Notes: generated from the sequence alone by a model not told the origin. A DNA stretch of 64,000 bases from Acinetobacter genomosp. 15BJ (GCF_000400715.1 NZ_KE007351.1:1-64000), one strand, 5' to 3'. Positions 12,616-21,895 are shown, counted from the stretch's first letter. Numbers and translations: made by a program.

Positions 12616-14607
12616 TTAAGGCCCACTACGTACAGGAATCGTGCTCATTCGTTTTTCTAACGATTGCGATCCCTGCCCTAATACCACACCATAATGTGTA
12701 GCGTTGGTCATGACATGTTTAACATAGTCACGTGTTTCCAATAATGGAATGGTTTCAGTGTATTGATCGGCTGCCATATTCTGAGCATCAGGCTGCCAAC
12801 GGCGCGCACGATTTGGACCCGCGTTATAACCCGCTGTTGCCAATACCGCATTACCACTCAACTGACTTTGAATCATTGAAAGATAATAGGTCCCGTATCG
12901 AATATTGGTGTTCATTTCACTCAATGCCGCAGGATTATAAGTTTCACCCATTTGTCTTGCGATCAGTTTTGCCGTGTTTGGCATAATCTGCATTAAACCA
13001 CCTGCCCCAACATGAGAGCGTGCGGAGGTTACAAAACGACTTTCTTGGCGCATTAAACCATACGCCCATGCTGGATCAATACCTGCATTGTAACTATGAC
13101 TGGTTACATTGCTACGATGTGGTGTCGCGTAACGATAAGTATCATTATGGCGGGACGTGGTACGATCCGCTGCATAAATTGCACGATCATACCAACCGAC
13201 ATCATGCGCACGTTTCGCTGCAGCTAAAAGCAGACCATCGTCGTGTTGTAAATAGGCTTGGCGAACTGCCCAGTTCCATTCACGATTGGTATAATTGGCG
13301 GGCGCATTGACATCTCTTAATGCAAACGCACGTCTAAAATGGATATTTTGATTCAGGCGTTGAATATCCTGAGTGCTTGGCTGCTCATTATAAGGCTGAT
13401 GGTTATAACGCTCACCTAGGCGATCTTTTGCCAACAAGTTATGGTAGTCATCACCAGCTTGTGCCAATTTGCGATAGATCTGCTGTGCCGCTTGTTTAGA
13501 ACCACCATCTGAACGCTGTTCCGATGCACGTGCCAGCCAATACTGCCAGCGATCTTCCTGTTTTTGCGTCACAGACATCGCATCAATCGCACGAATCAAA
13601 CTTTCCCACGCCCCGAAACGAATCGCCTGACGGGCATAAATTTCAGCTTCTTCAGGGCTAAACGGATAACCATAACTTTGGTCATAGGCATTTAACACTT
13701 CACGATTAAAGCCATTTTTCATCACGGTGGTACCACCGACATAACCAATAGTACGATACAAATATTGTTGTACGGGTTGTGGCACATCTTGAACAGCACG
13801 CTGCACATTGCCCAAAGCATTGGTTAAGTCACTATCCGCAACGCGTCCCAAGGCAAAGATTAAATAGGCATAATCGGCATCATTCGACTTCGGTGCGCTC
13901 CACAAATAACCCAATGGATTGGCTTGAATTTGATTGAACTGCGCTAAAGAAAGATTCAAGCCCATGGTTTGAGCTGTGGCGATCGCTGGGCCAGATTGAC
14001 CTGCACGTAATTGTCCCCATAAGCGTTGTTGACGGTCTTGTGTAGTCATCAATGGGCTAGACAACATCAAACGCCCCAAACCATTGCATGATTCAGGTTG
14101 GGAATTGGTCGCTAACCAAATGTCTTTATATTCTGCAAAAACTAGACTATCACCTGTTTTTGCACGGACTTGTGCAACGGCACAGCTTTCTTCTTGATCT
14201 GGATTGGTGACATAACTTAGTACAGGCTTGGCATCAGCAAAGCTTCCGAGTTTGACTTTTTCTTCCACGTAATCGGCAGAGAGTTTTTCCGCCATTGCCG
14301 ATTGTGGATAGCGTTGTGCAAAGCTAATGATCGAAGATGCAGGCTGAAAGCCTAGATTGGTGTTCAGTTTCCAATATTCTGGATAATAACCCAAAGCATC
14401 ATTTTGCATGTCATATTGGTATTGATCGAGCAAAGCAGTGTTGCTTGCATTGGCAGCACGTAAAGCATCATTAAATTGTTCATCTAAAGCATAGACAGAC
14501 GAGCATGCGATCATTCCTCCCATTGCGATAAAACAACGGAAGCTCTTCTTGTTATTCAATTTATGAGTTACGGTTGTTCTAAAATCACGCTGCTTTTTCA
14601 TCTTCAT
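12616..14607 (-). CDS. slt: Soluble lytic murein transglycosylase
   Basis: 663 aa periplasmic enzyme that cleaves the MurNAc-GlcNAc bond of peptidoglycan to 1,6-anhydro products. An N-terminal signal peptide ends near SSVYA. A long helical superhelix follows (about residues 45-490), as in Slt70. The C-terminal SLT domain has the catalytic Glu522 in MRQESRF, then GAGGLMQIMPNTA and AGYNAGPNRARRW. ATG 14607 follows an in-frame TTG; an ATG two codons further in is also possible. The RNase I-like gene lies just downstream. Confidence 0.92.
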   Translation of the reverse strand: MKMKKQRDFRTTVTHKLNNKKSFRCFIAMGGMIACSSVYALDEQFNDALRAANASNTALLDQYQYDMQNDALGYYPEYWKLNTNLGFQPASSIISFAQRYPQSAMAEKLSADYVEEKVKLGSFADAKPVLSYVTNPDQEESCAVAQVRAKTGDSLVFAEYKDIWLATNSQPESCNGLGRLMLSSPLMTTQDRQQRLWGQLRAGQSGPAIATAQTMGLNLSLAQFNQIQANPLGYLWSAPKSNDADYAYLIFALGRVADSDLTNALGNVQRAVQDVPQPVQQYLYRTIGYVGGTTVMKNGFNREVLNAYDQSYGYPFSPEEAEIYARQAIRFGAWESLIRAIDAMSVTQKQEDRWQYWLARASEQRSDGGSKQAAQQIYRKLAQAGDDYHNLLAKDRLGERYNHQPYNEQPSTQDIQRLNQNIHFRRAFALRDVNAPANYTNREWNWAVRQAYLQHDDGLLLAAAKRAHDVGWYDRAIYAADRTTSRHNDTYRYATPHRSNVTSHSYNAGIDPAWAYGLMRQESRFVTSARSHVGAGGLMQIMPNTAKLIARQMGETYNPAALSEMNTNIRYGTYYLSMIQSQLSGNAVLATAGYNAGPNRARRWQPDAQNMAADQYTETIPLLETRDYVKHVMTNATHYGVVLGQGSQSLEKRMSTIPVRSGP

Positions 14608-14779
14608 CAATATCTATGCCCAATTTTGCCCTGCCATTATAGTGTAATAAGTCTGGCCTTCCACTATTGTTGTGTTATGTAAATTACTGATTCATATTCA
14701 TTAAAATTCGCACAATTTTATTCATAAACTGTCCATTTTTGTCAGTTTTTTATTCTCTGCGTTCCGTTTAAAATGCTGC

Positions 14780-14785
14780 TATAAT
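14780..14785 (+). promoter_or_regulatory. Candidate -10 element of the miaB operon
   Basis: A perfect TATAAT lies 38 bp before the miaB ATG. The position 17 bp upstream has no good -35 match. The preceding AT-rich region 14611-14779 shows no gene. Confidence 0.5.
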
Positions 14786-14823
14786 CCGCCGTTTATTTAA
14801 ATCCACCTTGTTTAGGAGCCTGC

Positions 14824-16275
14824 ATGACGGTTCAAACATTCATTCCCAGTGCTGTAAAAGCTGCTTCAGAAAACACTGTTACCCAGCCAATGCACACCGC
14901 TGATGTTTCAATCAAGAAATTGTTTATTGAAACTCAAGGGTGTCAGATGAATGAGTATGACAGTCATCGTATGGCAGATTTGTTAGGTGATTCACATGGC
15001 TATGTGCTCACTGACAACCCGAATGAAGCAGACATTCTGCTGATGAATACCTGTTCAATTCGTGAAAAAGCCCAAGAGAAGGTATTCAGTGGTTTAGGCC
15101 GCTGGCGCAAACTTAAAGAAAAAAATCCTGATCTAGTGATTGGTGTCGGTGGTTGTGTTGCCTCTCAAGAAGGTGACAACATTCAAAAACGTGCCCCTTA
15201 TGTGGATATGATCTTTGGCCCACAAACGCTGCACCGTTTACCTCAAATGCTAGATCAGCATCACGCTCAAATTGAAAAACCAAAGAAAGAAAAAATCAAA
15301 TTGGTTGATATTTCTTTCCCAGATATTGAAAAGTTCGACTTTTTGCCTGAACCACGTGTGGAAGGCTTCAAAGCATTTGTTTCCATCATGGAAGGTTGCT
15401 CGAAGTACTGCTCATTCTGTGTGGTCCCTTATACCCGTGGCGAAGAAGTGTCTCGTCCGTTGGATGATGTATTGGCAGAAATCGCAGGCCTCGCCGAAAA
15501 AGGCGTTCGTGAGATCAGCTTACTCGGTCAAAACGTGAATGGTTATCGTGGTGAAACTTTTGAAGGTGACATTTGTACCTTCCCAGAATTATTGCGTTTA
15601 GTCGCAGAAATCCCTGGGATTGGTCGTCTACGTTATACCACCTCTCACCCGCTTGAATTCTCTGAAGATTTAATTCAATGCTACCGTGATTTACCGCAAA
15701 TGGTTTCGCACTTGCATCTACCAGTACAAAGTGGTTCAAACGATGTACTTCAAGCTATGAAGCGTAACCATACTATTGATGTCTACATTGATAAAATTGC
15801 CAAGTTACGTAAAGTACGTCCAGATATGCATTTATCCAGCGACTTCATTATCGGTTTCCCTGGCGAAACAGATGCACACTTTGCTGAAACCCTACAATTC
15901 ATTAAAGATCTAGATTTCGATCACTCTTATAGTTTTGTTTATTCTAAGCGTCCAGGTACGCCTGCATCCGACTTACCAGACAGTACCCCTGAGCAAGTGA
16001 AAAAAGATCGTTTGGCTCAAGTACAAGAAGTGATTAAACGTTCGAGTATTGATAAAACGGATGCCATGCTCGGTAAAATTGAGCGTGTGTTGATTGAGAA
16101 GGTTTCTGATAAAGATCCAAATGTTTTGATCGGTACAGCAGACAATACACGTTTAGTGACATTTATCGGTGACGCCGCGTGGATTGGGCGTTTCGCAGAG
16201 ATTGAGATCACGGAAATTAAAACTTTAAATTTAGTTTACGGAGAACTCTTGAATCTTGAACCTGACGTGGCGTAA
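14824..16275 (+). CDS. miaB: tRNA-2-methylthio-N6-isopentenyladenosine-37 synthase
   Basis: 483 aa radical-SAM methylthiotransferase that adds the 2-methylthio group to i6A37 of tRNAs reading UNN codons. The N-terminal UPF0004 domain has C40, C77 and C111 for the auxiliary 4Fe-4S cluster. The radical-SAM cluster motif CSKYCSFC gives C192, C196 and C199. A TRAM domain occupies about the last 70 residues. The first 30 residues are a non-conserved extension relative to E. coli MiaB. AGGAG precedes the ATG. It heads the order miaB-ybeZ-ybeY, which is conserved in gammaproteobacteria. Confidence 0.96.
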   Translation: MTVQTFIPSAVKAASENTVTQPMHTADVSIKKLFIETQGCQMNEYDSHRMADLLGDSHGYVLTDNPNEADILLMNTCSIREKAQEKVFSGLGRWRKLKEKNPDLVIGVGGCVASQEGDNIQKRAPYVDMIFGPQTLHRLPQMLDQHHAQIEKPKKEKIKLVDISFPDIEKFDFLPEPRVEGFKAFVSIMEGCSKYCSFCVVPYTRGEEVSRPLDDVLAEIAGLAEKGVREISLLGQNVNGYRGETFEGDICTFPELLRLVAEIPGIGRLRYTTSHPLEFSEDLIQCYRDLPQMVSHLHLPVQSGSNDVLQAMKRNHTIDVYIDKIAKLRKVRPDMHLSSDFIIGFPGETDAHFAETLQFIKDLDFDHSYSFVYSKRPGTPASDLPDSTPEQVKKDRLAQVQEVIKRSSIDKTDAMLGKIERVLIEKVSDKDPNVLIGTADNTRLVTFIGDAAWIGRFAEIEITEIKTLNLVYGELLNLEPDVA

Positions 16276-16314
16276 TGTAAGGGTATTCCTACAGAGCAAC
16301 AAAAAGGGTTTATC

Positions 16315-17391
16315 TTGACTGCAGCGATTCGACGTACAGTAACGTTCCCTGAGATTCAATTGGAACGTTTGAAAAGCATGCTCGGTGCGTATAACGGGCA
16401 TTTAAAACAAATCGAACAACGTTTAGATGTCAAAATTACTCACCGTGGCGATGCCTTTTATCTCGATGGTGATATAGAAGCGGTCGAAAGAGCCGAAGCA
16501 CTTTTGCAACGGCTCTATCAAGAATCAGAAATTTCCTCACAAATTAGCGCCGATGTCATTCATTTGATGATCCAAGGTTCACAGACGGACCGTGAACTAA
16601 TGGATGATTCAGATCAGGAACATACAGGCCTCGATAGCGTTTGGTTACAGACCCGCAAAGGGCGAATTAACCCACGTGGCGCCAATCAAAAACGCTATGT
16701 GCAACGTATTTTACAAAGTGATATTTCCTTTGGTATTGGCCCAGCAGGGACAGGTAAAACTTATCTGGCGGTTGCTGCCGCGGTTGATATGCTGGAACGC
16801 AATGAAATTCAGCGAATCTTGCTGGTTCGTCCTGCGGTAGAAGCTGGTGAAAAGCTCGGTTTCTTACCCGGTGACCTCACCCAAAAAATCGATCCCTACT
16901 TACGCCCACTATACGATGCCCTATATGAAATGCTGGGCTTTGAAAAAGTGGCCAAACTGATTGAACGCCAAGTGATTGAAGTTGCTCCGCTTGCCTACAT
17001 GCGCGGACGTACCCTGAACCACTCATTTGTCATTTTAGATGAAGCACAAAACACCACACCTGAACAGATGAAGATGTTCCTGACCCGTTTAGGTTTTGGT
17101 TCACGTGCCGTGATTACCGGTGACGTCACACAGGTTGACTTACCGCGTGGGCAGCAATCCGGTTTAGCACAAGCATTACGTGTACTGGAAAATGTCCATG
17201 AAATTCATATCACCCGTTTCCATTCACGTGATGTGGTCCGCCATCAATTGGTACAAAAGATTGTGGAAGCTTACGAAGGTTGGGACAGTGAACAGCAACG
17301 CCTGTCTGCTGAAGCCCGTGCCGAACGCAAAGCCAAACAAGAAGCACTGATTGCAGAAAATGATTCTGCGGCAGATGCGCAACACATTTAG
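16315..17391 (+). CDS. ybeZ: PhoH-like ATPase
   Basis: 358 aa. An N-terminal KH-like/R3H-like region (about 1-100) precedes a PhoH P-loop ATPase domain. Walker A is GPAGTGKT at 142-149 and Walker B with DEAQ is at 242-245. YbeZ is an RNA-helicase-like partner of YbeY in rRNA maturation and stress. The start is a TTG at 16315; AAAGGG lies upstream. It is 39 bp from miaB and 67 bp from ybeY in one operon. Confidence 0.93.
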   Translation: MTAAIRRTVTFPEIQLERLKSMLGAYNGHLKQIEQRLDVKITHRGDAFYLDGDIEAVERAEALLQRLYQESEISSQISADVIHLMIQGSQTDRELMDDSDQEHTGLDSVWLQTRKGRINPRGANQKRYVQRILQSDISFGIGPAGTGKTYLAVAAAVDMLERNEIQRILLVRPAVEAGEKLGFLPGDLTQKIDPYLRPLYDALYEMLGFEKVAKLIERQVIEVAPLAYMRGRTLNHSFVILDEAQNTTPEQMKMFLTRLGFGSRAVITGDVTQVDLPRGQQSGLAQALRVLENVHEIHITRFHSRDVVRHQLVQKIVEAYEGWDSEQQRLSAEARAERKAKQEALIAENDSAADAQHI

Positions 17392-17406
17392 AAAAATCCC
17401 CCCACT

Positions 17407-17438
17407 CCCCTTAAGATGCTTTAGTCGCATCTTAGGGG
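17407..17438 (+). promoter_or_regulatory. Strong intercistronic stem-loop between ybeZ and ybeY
   Basis: Arms CCCCTTAAGATGC and GCATCTTAGGGG pair with one bulged base around a 7-nt loop. Only GGACGATTTTAAGG follows, so it lacks a true terminator T-run. It may be a partial terminator, a stabiliser or a processing site ahead of the TTG-started ybeY. Confidence 0.5.
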
Positions 17439-17458
17439 GACGATTTTAAGGATCTACT

Positions 17459-17944
17459 TTGAAAATCAATTTAAGTCTTCAACAAGACTTTCAAGCTGCG
17501 GAATTGCCACTCAAACGTGGTCAAATCAAAAAACATATCGAAACTGCACTGCGCCATGTCGGTTTTGATGCCAATTGTGAAATTGGAATTGCCTGTGTTG
17601 ATCTAGCTGAAAGCCATGAGCTCAATCTGCAATATCGCGAAAAAGACAAACCGACCAATGTGCTGTCTTTCCCAAGCGATATTCCTGAGGAAATGCTCAG
17701 CTTACTGGATGCAGAACCTTTAGGTGACTTGGTGATTTGCATTCCTGTGGTTTTACAAGAAGCGGCTGAACAACAAAAAATGCCAAGCGATCATTTCACC
17801 CATTTAATGGTTCACGGTGTTCTACATTTGCTTGGCTTCGACCATGAAACCAGCGAAACTGAAGCCGAAGAAATGGAAGCTTTAGAAATTGAGATTCTGA
17901 AAAAACTGGGGATCGCCAATCCTTACCAAGCCGATGAAAGCTAA
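17459..17944 (+). CDS. ybeY: Endoribonuclease YbeY / rRNA maturation factor
   Basis: 161 aa single-strand-specific zinc endoribonuclease needed for 16S 3'-end maturation and ribosome quality control. The three zinc-binding histidines of the H-x3-H-x5-H motif are H119, H123 and H129 in HGVLHLLGFDH. The conserved block NVLSFP is at residues 67-72. The start is TTG, with AAGGA seven bases upstream. It sits in its usual place after ybeZ. Confidence 0.95.
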   Translation: MKINLSLQQDFQAAELPLKRGQIKKHIETALRHVGFDANCEIGIACVDLAESHELNLQYREKDKPTNVLSFPSDIPEEMLSLLDAEPLGDLVICIPVVLQEAAEQQKMPSDHFTHLMVHGVLHLLGFDHETSETEAEEMEALEIEILKKLGIANPYQADES

Positions 17945-17955
17945 ACCAAGGTCCT

Positions 17956-18255
17956 ATGTATATCGTTATTTTTAAAGCAACCATCAAACAACTTGATGCG
18001 ACTTATTCAGAAATGGCACAAAAGCTGAGAAATAAAGCCTTGAGCCAATTTAACTGCATCAAGTTTGAAGCGTGTAGTGAAAATGGTTTTGAAATTGCAT
18101 TGTCTTACTGGCATAGCCTTGAAGATATCAAGCAGTGGCAACGCGATGCAGAACATCTGATTGCTCAGCGATTAGGTAAAGAAAAATGGTATCAGGATTT
18201 TAGTGTGGAAATCTGCACAGTTGAACGTGCCTATTCGAGTCAAAATGACTTGTGA
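17956..18255 (+). CDS. Antibiotic biosynthesis monooxygenase (ABM) domain protein
   Basis: 99 aa ferredoxin-like ABM fold. It starts with the strand MYIVIFKATIK, has the pattern FEIALSYWHSLEDIKQWQRDAEH, and a C-terminal YQDFSVEICTVERAY. Members include heme-degrading and quinol-oxidising enzymes, but many are uncharacterised; no specific substrate can be assigned. It lies 11 bp after ybeY and is likely the last gene of the miaB operon. Its stop codon overlaps a palindrome described separately. Confidence 0.8.
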   Translation: MYIVIFKATIKQLDATYSEMAQKLRNKALSQFNCIKFEACSENGFEIALSYWHSLEDIKQWQRDAEHLIAQRLGKEKWYQDFSVEICTVERAYSSQNDL

Positions 18256-18276
18256 ATAAGCGCAAACTTATCCACA
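18251..18276. repeat. 26-bp palindrome with two inverted DnaA-box-like sequences
   Basis: TGTGAATAA (18251-18259) and TTATCCACA (18268-18276) are inverted DnaA-box-type 9-mers separated by eight bases. The right one is the perfect consensus. The element overlaps the stop codon of the ABM gene. A near copy lies at 41663-41688 (about 20 of 26 positions identical), also directly downstream of a gene. Confidence 0.5.
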
Positions 18277-18283
18277 TCTTCAA

Positions 18284-18315
18284 TAAAAAACGGCTGAATT
18301 CAGCCGTTTTTTATT
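18284..18315. terminator. Bidirectional intrinsic terminator
   Basis: Stem CGGCTGAATTCAGCCG flanked by A and T runs. It serves the miaB operon on the plus strand and the siderophore receptor on the minus strand. Confidence 0.88.
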
Positions 18316-18326
18316 TCTCAAGAGAC

Positions 18327-20477
18327 TTAGAATTGATAGCGTAGCGTCAAAGTGACATTGCGAGGTGATCCATAGACCATGCTGTTATTACCGATACCTG
18401 CATAATATTTTTTATCAAATACATTATTCAAATTAACCTGTGCTTTGATATTTGAATCAATATCATAACCCACCATTAAGTTTGCTAAAGCATATGCATC
18501 TTGGCTAATACGTTGACTACCTTCTCCAGTATAAAATTTGCTCTTATAGTTTAGCCCACCTCCAACACTCCACTTATCCAGCGTATATTTGGTAAAAAGA
18601 TTAGCACTGGTTCTTGACGACATGGTTTGAACTTCATCACCTTTCGCATCTTTGGCATTGAAATGTGCAACACCAAAACTCAGGTTCCAGTTGTCTTTAA
18701 TTTCCCCATCTAGTTCAAACTCAACCCCTTTGCTTTCAACGCCATCTACACTGCGGTAGGCTTTCTCAGTGGTTGGGTTACCATTGGTATCAGGTACAAA
18801 AACACCAACTATCTCTTCTGCAACATTATCCTGCTGGGTTTTAAATACCGATAAGGCCGCATTCAACTTACCATCTAAAAACTCACCTTTTAAGCCAGTT
18901 TCATAGCTTTTTCCTTCTCTTGGATCAAGATATTGGCGATTCATATCTCTTTTATCTTCTGGCTTAAAGATACTGGTATAACTGGCATACCAAGAGTATT
19001 GATCCAGAAAATCAAAAACTAAGCCTGCATACGGCGTGACTTCATTATTAAATTCCCGATTACCTTCACCATTATCACTTTCATATTTCCAGTTTGATAA
19101 ACGTACCCCTGTAATTAACTTCAATGGCTCTAATAAGCTGAACTTGCCTGCAAGATAAGCACCTGTTTGTGTGGTCTTATTTGGAGGTTGATACAAGTTA
19201 TTATTCTGAATTGCGCCAATTAATGGAATATTGGGATGATCAAAATCAAGCACAGCACCTGAGGCAATCGGCGGCGTTCCTGAGTACCACTTGTCTTTCT
19301 TGCTTTGGTTATACATAAAACCTGCAACAATTTCCTGCTTTAAACCACCCAGCGTAAAGGGTGCTGAGAGATAGGTATCAATATTATTTTCTTTGGTCTG
19401 AGTGGCATCAGACCAGGTCATGAAAGAGTCGAGTGTATTGGTTGCTCTATCCAGCTTCCCCCATGAATAGAGCAAAGCCGTGTCTTGTTTTACTTCTCGA
19501 TAAGCGTAGTTCACATTTAAATTAATATCGTTAAATAGATTCTGCTTCAATGTCGCAAAAGCCGTAGTGGTATCAGTATTCCAGTATGTCCAATCCGAAC
19601 TCACTGATTTAGAACGATCGAAATGAGTTCGAGTACCATCGGTGTAAAATGCTGGCAATCCGCCCCAACGAACGCCATCTCTCTCCAGATTCTGATAACC
19701 CGCACCGACTGAAAGGTAAGTCTTATCAGTAATATCTGCATCCACAACCGCATAGACGACATTATTGGTTTTTTCGTAGCGATCCATATAAGAATCCGTA
19801 TCCTCATGCTTCACGACGATACGACCACGGACACTGCCATCGGCATTTAATGGTGTTGAAATATCTGCTGAACTTGACCATGCATTCCATGAGCCCAAAG
19901 AAGTGCTGACATTGCCCGTCAACTCTTTAGCATTGGCATGTTTTCGAATCATGTTAATTGCAATTGCAGGATTCCCAGCACCTGTCATCAAACCATTTGC
20001 ACCTTTCACCAGTTCAACCCGATCGTACATGGTTAAATCAGGATCATTGGCTTCCATTCCAACATTGCTTGGAACACCATCAAACAGATAATAGTCGACA
20101 TCAAACCCACGTGCTGTTGGGTACTGACGTTCATCCCACTGGTTCACAGTCACGCCTGTGACGTTATTTAACAAGTCCTGAAACGATGTAATATTGGCAT
20201 CATCCAAATACTCACGGGTGAGAACTTTGACCGATTGTGGTGTCTCTCGAAGCGATAAATTGAGTTTGGTCGACGTATTGGTACTTTTAGCGGTATAACT
20301 TTTCTTTCCTTCAGTTACAGCCAGAGCCCCTTCTTCTGCTTTTACTGTAATCGTTGGCAATTTTGCATTTTCTTTAGCTTCATCTTCTGCAAAAGCCAAT
20401 GAAGGTAATAATATGGCAGCCATTGCCAATACGAGCGGGCGGGCTTTAAACAGGTTTAAAGTTGGATGTTGGTGCAT
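18327..20477 (-). CDS. TonB-dependent siderophore receptor (FhuE-like)
   Basis: 716 aa outer-membrane receptor. The signal peptide ends at LAFA (residue 30) and a TonB box-like segment TITVKAEEG is at 42-50. The plug domain carries SLRETPQSVKVLTREYLDD and PTARGFDVDYYLFDGVP. The 22-stranded barrel ends with the classic terminal Phe (LRYQF). It most resembles the FhuE/FpvA class of ferric hydroxamate or pyoverdine-type receptors; the actual ligand is not certain. No N-terminal signalling domain is present. A Fur-box-like sequence lies about 120 bp upstream, and a coiled-coil TonB-like gene is the next gene upstream on the same strand. Confidence 0.9.
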   Translation of the reverse strand: MHQHPTLNLFKARPLVLAMAAILLPSLAFAEDEAKENAKLPTITVKAEEGALAVTEGKKSYTAKSTNTSTKLNLSLRETPQSVKVLTREYLDDANITSFQDLLNNVTGVTVNQWDERQYPTARGFDVDYYLFDGVPSNVGMEANDPDLTMYDRVELVKGANGLMTGAGNPAIAINMIRKHANAKELTGNVSTSLGSWNAWSSSADISTPLNADGSVRGRIVVKHEDTDSYMDRYEKTNNVVYAVVDADITDKTYLSVGAGYQNLERDGVRWGGLPAFYTDGTRTHFDRSKSVSSDWTYWNTDTTTAFATLKQNLFNDINLNVNYAYREVKQDTALLYSWGKLDRATNTLDSFMTWSDATQTKENNIDTYLSAPFTLGGLKQEIVAGFMYNQSKKDKWYSGTPPIASGAVLDFDHPNIPLIGAIQNNNLYQPPNKTTQTGAYLAGKFSLLEPLKLITGVRLSNWKYESDNGEGNREFNNEVTPYAGLVFDFLDQYSWYASYTSIFKPEDKRDMNRQYLDPREGKSYETGLKGEFLDGKLNAALSVFKTQQDNVAEEIVGVFVPDTNGNPTTEKAYRSVDGVESKGVEFELDGEIKDNWNLSFGVAHFNAKDAKGDEVQTMSSRTSANLFTKYTLDKWSVGGGLNYKSKFYTGEGSQRISQDAYALANLMVGYDIDSNIKAQVNLNNVFDKKYYAGIGNNSMVYGSPRNVTLTLRYQF

Positions 20478-20591
20478 GAAATATGTCCTTATTGCAAGGG
20501 AGCGGTCTTGAAAACATGCACCTCATTCCCCCGATAAATTTTAAGAAGGATGCATTCATTTTCAAAAAGGAGAGTTAACTAAAAACACATT

Positions 20592-20618
20592 GCAAATGAT
20601 AATTGTTTTTATTATCAA
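20592..20618 (-). promoter_or_regulatory. Candidate Fur box upstream of the siderophore receptor
   Basis: ATGATAATTGTTTTTATTATCAAT contains ATGATAAT and ATTATCA half-sites, in the style of the GATAATGATAATCATTATC Fur consensus. It suits an iron-repressed receptor gene. The rest of the 289-bp gap 20478-20766 is very AT-rich and shows no gene. Confidence 0.55.
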
Positions 20619-20766
20619 TTCAAGTTTTAACAAATAAATTTAGTTAATTGTTTTTATTTAATTTAAAATAAAATTAAGACCACATTAAAACTAATTAAAT
20701 GATTTTTATAAATATTTATTTTTTAGTTTATCCATCATTATTTTCTAATAAGAAGCGCACCCTTCA

Positions 20767-21654
20767 CTAGTGCACTTCAAATTCAGCATCGACCGGATCA
20801 AAACGCCAAGTCCGAATGATACGTAACTCAGAAATTTCTTTTTTCATCGTGGCATCAAAAGGTCCAAATGGTGCACCACGGCGAACCGATGCTTTGGCTG
20901 CCTCATCTAAAATTGCATGCCCAGAACTTTCAATTAAGCGAATCGCTCGGATTCCTCCTTCAGCATTCAAAATCACCATTAAGCGCACTTCACCCGCCAA
21001 GTGTTGTTGTTTCGCTTCATCAGGATAATAGCGATTCCCGTATAACTCGACTTTTTGGCGAAATTTATCTAGGTAAGCGGCAGATGCATCTTGTTTGGCC
21101 TGAATGCCATCAACCGTTTTAATCCGTTGTTTACGGCTAAAATTTTGTTGGCGTTGTAAATATTGTGCTTCTAAGCTCGCCACCATGGCAGCTTTGGCTT
21201 GAAACTGACTTTGTAGATCATCCAAGGTTTTTTTACGTTCGCTCTGCTCGGCTTGCTTTTGCCAGCTCAAAACCGTCATGAGCACTTTTTCTTCGAATTT
21301 TAACTCTCGTTTTTGCTGAATTTTTTCCAGACTTTCTAGCTCTTTTTCACCCGTAGTCGCATCGGCCTGCATCGGTGCAGGCATATCACTCGACATCCGA
21401 TGTGCTTCGCGGAAGTCACCAGAACCTTTTTGATCAGCTTGCGCCAAAAAGTCTGCATCTTTAACTTTTTCAGTACTTGGACGAACGCTTACCGCAATTT
21501 CTTTGGTGGAAGTGTCAGCGGGTGACGGCATGGTAAATTGAATCGCCAACACAACCCCATGCAAAAGCATCGCTAAAGCCACTGCCCCAACAAAAATTGG
21601 ATCTTGCCACCAATAAGGAGACAGTTCTGAACGAAAATTTATTTTATTCCACAT
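20767..21654 (-). CDS. TonB-like energy transducer with coiled-coil spacer
   Basis: 295 aa. One N-terminal membrane segment (about residues 18-41, with an Ala-His-type helix MLLHGVVLAIQ) is followed by a periplasmic region and a C-terminal TonB domain (about 195-290: GEVRLMVILNAEGGIRAIRLIESSG, then RTWRFDP). The middle region (about 110-190) is rich in Glu, Gln, Lys and Ala and looks like a long coiled coil, TolA-like, instead of the usual Pro-Lys spacer. ATG 21654 was preferred to an in-frame TTG 60 bases upstream. No exbB or exbD is adjacent; it may use the exbBD at 29 kb or energise the neighbouring receptor. Confidence 0.75.
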   Translation of the reverse strand: MWNKINFRSELSPYWWQDPIFVGAVALAMLLHGVVLAIQFTMPSPADTSTKEIAVSVRPSTEKVKDADFLAQADQKGSGDFREAHRMSSDMPAPMQADATTGEKELESLEKIQQKRELKFEEKVLMTVLSWQKQAEQSERKKTLDDLQSQFQAKAAMVASLEAQYLQRQQNFSRKQRIKTVDGIQAKQDASAAYLDKFRQKVELYGNRYYPDEAKQQHLAGEVRLMVILNAEGGIRAIRLIESSGHAILDEAAKASVRRGAPFGPFDATMKKEISELRIIRTWRFDPVDAEFEVH

Positions 21655-21783
21655 GGTATTTAAGCGACAAAATGTCCCATCCCCAACGGCATAACCGTAT
21701 AAAAACCAAACCAATATTCAAAATTTTACAAAAATGTGATCCACTTATAGTTACAGTGTTTCCATACCATCATTTTATGAAAA

Positions 21784-21805
21784 TGTAGCAATTAATTTTG
21801 CTACA
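21784..21805. promoter_or_regulatory. Perfect 8-bp-arm palindrome in a divergent intergenic region
   Basis: TGTAGCAA-TTAATT-TTGCTACA lies between the TonB-like gene and the divergently oriented gene at 21896. It could be an operator for either promoter. No regulator can be assigned. Confidence 0.4.
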
Positions 21806-21895
21806 CTGCAAGTCAGAAATTTATTTTTTATTTTTAGTGAATACAAAGATCGTGGCATTGCTTTACTCATCAATTCACTTTCTGGAACAACTTTT

